Shown in pieces: positions 14,264 through 16,427 of a stretch of 16,427 nt of DNA. Source of the DNA: Methylophaga sp. (GTDB taxonomy: Bacteria; Pseudomonadota; Gammaproteobacteria; Nitrosococcales; Methylophagaceae). The notes beneath the pieces are model-generated. The model searched no databases, was not told the DNA's origin, and saw only the letters and a list, made by a program, of their open reading frames with translations. Location of the stretch: contig JABURN010000219.1 in NCBI GenBank assembly GCA_014762585.1, forward strand, positions 1-16,427, in the 5' to 3' direction. The position numbers were made by a program, and so were the translations under genes. The first letter of the stretch is position 1. Each line of letters opens with the position of its first letter.

Positions 14264-16129
14264 TCAAAAATCGGACGTCATACCTGGCGGCAACTGGATG
14301 TTGAGCCCCTCCGGAGTCTGATCTTGATACTCGGATTCAGCCTCTGGTTGACTCCGTGGTGCCACCGGCGCCTGTCCAGGCCGGAATAATCTACTCGCAT
14401 CCTCCCTGCTTATCGGCTGGGTAAAGCTGCGGCCAGCCTGTAATTCACTGCCAACCCAGTAGCGGCTTAGGTGAGCCTGAGGAGCCCGGCTCTGGCGCAC
14501 GATACGGGGTGTGATCATCAGTACCAATTCGGTTTTGACTTTCGTATCACTGTGTGTAGAGAACAGTCTACCGAGGCCCGGTAAGTCACCGATACCGGGA
14601 ATCTTGCTGATATTTTTCCTATCCGAATCGTTAATCAGACCTGCCAGTACTTGGGTTTCACCGTCCCGGAGCCGTAAATGCGTTGAGGTGCTGCGGGTAC
14701 CGATTTCATACACCAGTGATCCTGAGTTGGTGGTACGGGAATTACCGATAGAGCTGACATCGAGATTCAACTTAATATCGACATCACCGCCCAGGTTGAT
14801 AATCGGCTCGGCATCGAGCTTCAGACCGACATCGATATATTGCACGTTCTCTGAGATGACGCCGGTTGAGGCGACATTCGAGGTGATAATGGGCAAGCGA
14901 TCACCTATGTGAATCCTCGCACTTTCACCGTTTTTGACCCTGACCCGCGGGTTGGCCAGCAGACTGATTTGCGAATCCTGCCCGTCAAACAACAGGGCTG
15001 GGTTGGGGCTGACACCAATAGTTGAACTGTCGGTATTTCTCAACTGTTCAAGCGTCAATGCACCCTGACCGCTCAGGACTGATAACTGGGTTGGCCAGCG
15101 GACACCGGTATCCTGACCGAAGCTGCGACTGACTTCGATAATTTCCATTTCCAGCATGACCTCGGGTTCCGGCAAGTCATAAGCTGCAATCAGTTTCTCG
15201 GCAAGCGGCATAACTTCTGGTACGTCTTTGATCATGATCATCGGCAAACGTTCGTCAGTTTCGATCTGCTTAATACCCAGCATGGAGCGCAATAAACCGG
15301 CTATCGCGGGAGGATCGGCATATTCAAGATAGAAGCTGCGAATAATCAGGTCCTGATACTGGCGGATCTTGGCCGCCTTGTCGGGATAGATCACCACCGA
15401 ATCGACACTTAAAACTTTCATTCTGAGGTTATTCGACTGCACCAGCATGTCCAGCGCATCTTCAATCGGCATATTTTTGATGAAAATGGAGGCCCGCAAA
15501 GTGCTGGGTACTTCGTTATCCAGGGTGAAGTTGATACCGGTCCCCTTGGCCAATGCCTCGATAATGATCTTGAATTCTGTTTCCCTGAACTCCAGTGTGA
15601 CGGGCGCGTCATAATCAAGCTTGATCCTGAGCGATTCCAATCGTCGCTGCTCTTCAGCCAACATAATCTGCTGATAGAGTTGGCTGGCCTCCATGTTGTA
15701 CGGGTTTTCCGACAGAATCCGGGTCAGCAAATCACGAGCACTGTCATGGTTCTCCGGTGACTGTGTGATCAAGCGCCTGGCTTCATCCAGCCAGACCTGA
15801 TGTTGACGATAGCTCTTAACCCGGCGTACTCCCTCCTGCGCACGCAAATTGTGTTCGAATGTCTTGAGAACATCTCTGTAAGCCAGCTCGGCTTGTGCAT
15901 ACTCTCCGGCATCGAGCAACGCATCGGCGCTATCAAGCTGCTGCTTGAGTTGTTGCTCTGCCTCATTGATTTCGGCCATTTCCTGTGGCGGGTTGCGCTC
16001 GTCAGGGCCATATTCGATAAGGTTATCCCTGACATTAAGCTCGCCACAGGCTGAAACCGACAGCAAAAGCAGGCCTGCCAAAAGCGATCCGGGCAGGGAC
16101 TGAAAACTTGAGTGAATTATTGTTTTCAT
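14264..16129 (-). CDS. Lipoprotein secretin with N-terminal TPR region (GspD/PilQ/MshL-type outer-membrane channel)
   Basis: The product has 621 residues. A lipoprotein signal with lipobox VSAC puts the acylated cysteine at 28. A helical TPR-like region follows (about 55-165). Then come STN/N0-like (about 178-250) and N1-like (about 260-320) domains. The secretin barrel domain (about 385-545) has the signature KIPGIGDLPGLGRLF (509-523) and ELVLMITPRIV. A 75-residue Pro/Gln-rich tail ends the protein. It should form the outer-membrane pore for the pseudopilus encoded downstream. The start overlaps the upstream gene in ATGA. A lipid anchor on the secretin could reduce the need for a separate pilotin; that is inference. 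I cannot say whether the machine exports proteins or builds a pilus. Confidence 0.92.
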   Translation of the reverse strand: MKTIIHSSFQSLPGSLLAGLLLLSVSACGELNVRDNLIEYGPDERNPPQEMAEINEAEQQLKQQLDSADALLDAGEYAQAELAYRDVLKTFEHNLRAQEGVRRVKSYRQHQVWLDEARRLITQSPENHDSARDLLTRILSENPYNMEASQLYQQIMLAEEQRRLESLRIKLDYDAPVTLEFRETEFKIIIEALAKGTGINFTLDNEVPSTLRASIFIKNMPIEDALDMLVQSNNLRMKVLSVDSVVIYPDKAAKIRQYQDLIIRSFYLEYADPPAIAGLLRSMLGIKQIETDERLPMIMIKDVPEVMPLAEKLIAAYDLPEPEVMLEMEIIEVSRSFGQDTGVRWPTQLSVLSGQGALTLEQLRNTDSSTIGVSPNPALLFDGQDSQISLLANPRVRVKNGESARIHIGDRLPIITSNVASTGVISENVQYIDVGLKLDAEPIINLGGDVDIKLNLDVSSIGNSRTTNSGSLVYEIGTRSTSTHLRLRDGETQVLAGLINDSDRKNISKIPGIGDLPGLGRLFSTHSDTKVKTELVLMITPRIVRQSRAPQAHLSRYWVGSELQAGRSFTQPISREDASRLFRPGQAPVAPRSQPEAESEYQDQTPEGLNIQLPPGMTSDF

Positions 16130-16427
16130 TGTTCCATACTCATCTTGCGTGTTTCATTTAATGGCAGATACAGCCAGACCAACTCCTGCTTTGCTCTGTC
16201 GATTTGTTGCAAACGGAAATCCTGGTTAACTGTGTCGCCCTCCTGAACCAGATACAGACTGGGGCCGGCCATCACGAACAGGCTGGTTTCCCGACCCGAC
16301 TGCAACATGCCGACGTAACGAAAAGGCAGCGTGACGCTTGGCTGGGGCGGTGATATCACCGGCTGCCTGATAACAGGTACTGAGGCCCCGGGCGGTTGGA
16401 TGGGTGCTGCGAACGGATCAAAGGTTT
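16126..16427 (-). CDS. PilP/GspC-like periplasmic linker protein, 5' end outside window
   Basis: The frame is open to the right edge (16427), so the GTG at 16359 is probably internal and the N-terminus lies beyond. The visible 99 residues begin with a Pro-rich segment (PFAAPIQPPGASVP). They continue into a small beta domain: LPFRYVGMLQSGRETSLFVM, YLVQEGDTV and FRLQQIDR. This resembles the PilP/GspC homology-region fold, which links inner-membrane assembly proteins to the secretin. The position directly before a secretin gene, with an ATGA overlap, supports this. Confidence 0.7.
   Translation of the reverse strand, partial: TFDPFAAPIQPPGASVPVIRQPVISPPQPSVTLPFRYVGMLQSGRETSLFVMAGPSLYLVQEGDTVNQDFRLQQIDRAKQELVWLYLPLNETRKMSMEQ

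Overview
The window looks like chromosomal DNA from a gammaproteobacterium. The grounds are the pcnB-folK-(deoxynucleoside kinase)-panB-panC-panD gene order, a ychJ-type SEC-C protein, an OlsF-type acyltransferase with a Pho box, and PilP/GspC-secretin-pseudopilin genes. By eye, base composition is balanced, near 50% GC. I cannot fix the genus. No tRNA, rRNA, CRISPR array, insertion sequence or prophage gene is visible.

Positions 1 to about 5550 are an accessory-looking secreted-protein region. An M11 (gametolysin-like) metallopeptidase with NEW3-like and cadherin-like C-terminal domains runs in from beyond the left edge on the + strand. It converges on a 592-residue secreted protein on the - strand, and a hairpin terminator lies between them. 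Upstream of the secreted-protein gene are a well-spaced sigma-54 (-24/-12) promoter and two related palindromes. Beyond these lies a VpsR/FleQ-like sigma-54 activator with a degenerate receiver domain. The simplest reading is an activator controlling a neighbouring gene for an exported protein of unknown function.

Positions 5554-8298 hold a divergent regulatory region with a CRP/FNR-like palindrome, then ychJ (+). Convergent to ychJ is a two-domain PlsC/GNAT acyltransferase of the OlsF type (-), probably an ornithine-lipid synthase. Its upstream region carries three 11-bp-phased CTGTCAT-like repeats, a candidate PhoB box, which fits lipid replacement under phosphate limitation. A strong bidirectional terminator then closes the next operon.

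Positions 8299-12895 (-) are a tightly packed housekeeping operon transcribed as pcnB, folK, deoxynucleoside kinase, panB, panC, panD. Most junctions are TGATG or ATGA overlaps or gaps of a few bases. It covers RNA polyadenylation, folate precursor synthesis, deoxynucleoside salvage and pantothenate synthesis.

Positions 12950-16427 (-) are the 3' part of a type II secretion/type IV pilus-like operon: a PilP/GspC-like protein cut by the window edge, a TPR-containing lipoprotein secretin, and three consecutive pseudopilins, all overlapping or nearly so. It runs in the same direction as pcnB. Only 54 bases separate the two sets, and these contain a hairpin that abuts the pcnB start codon.
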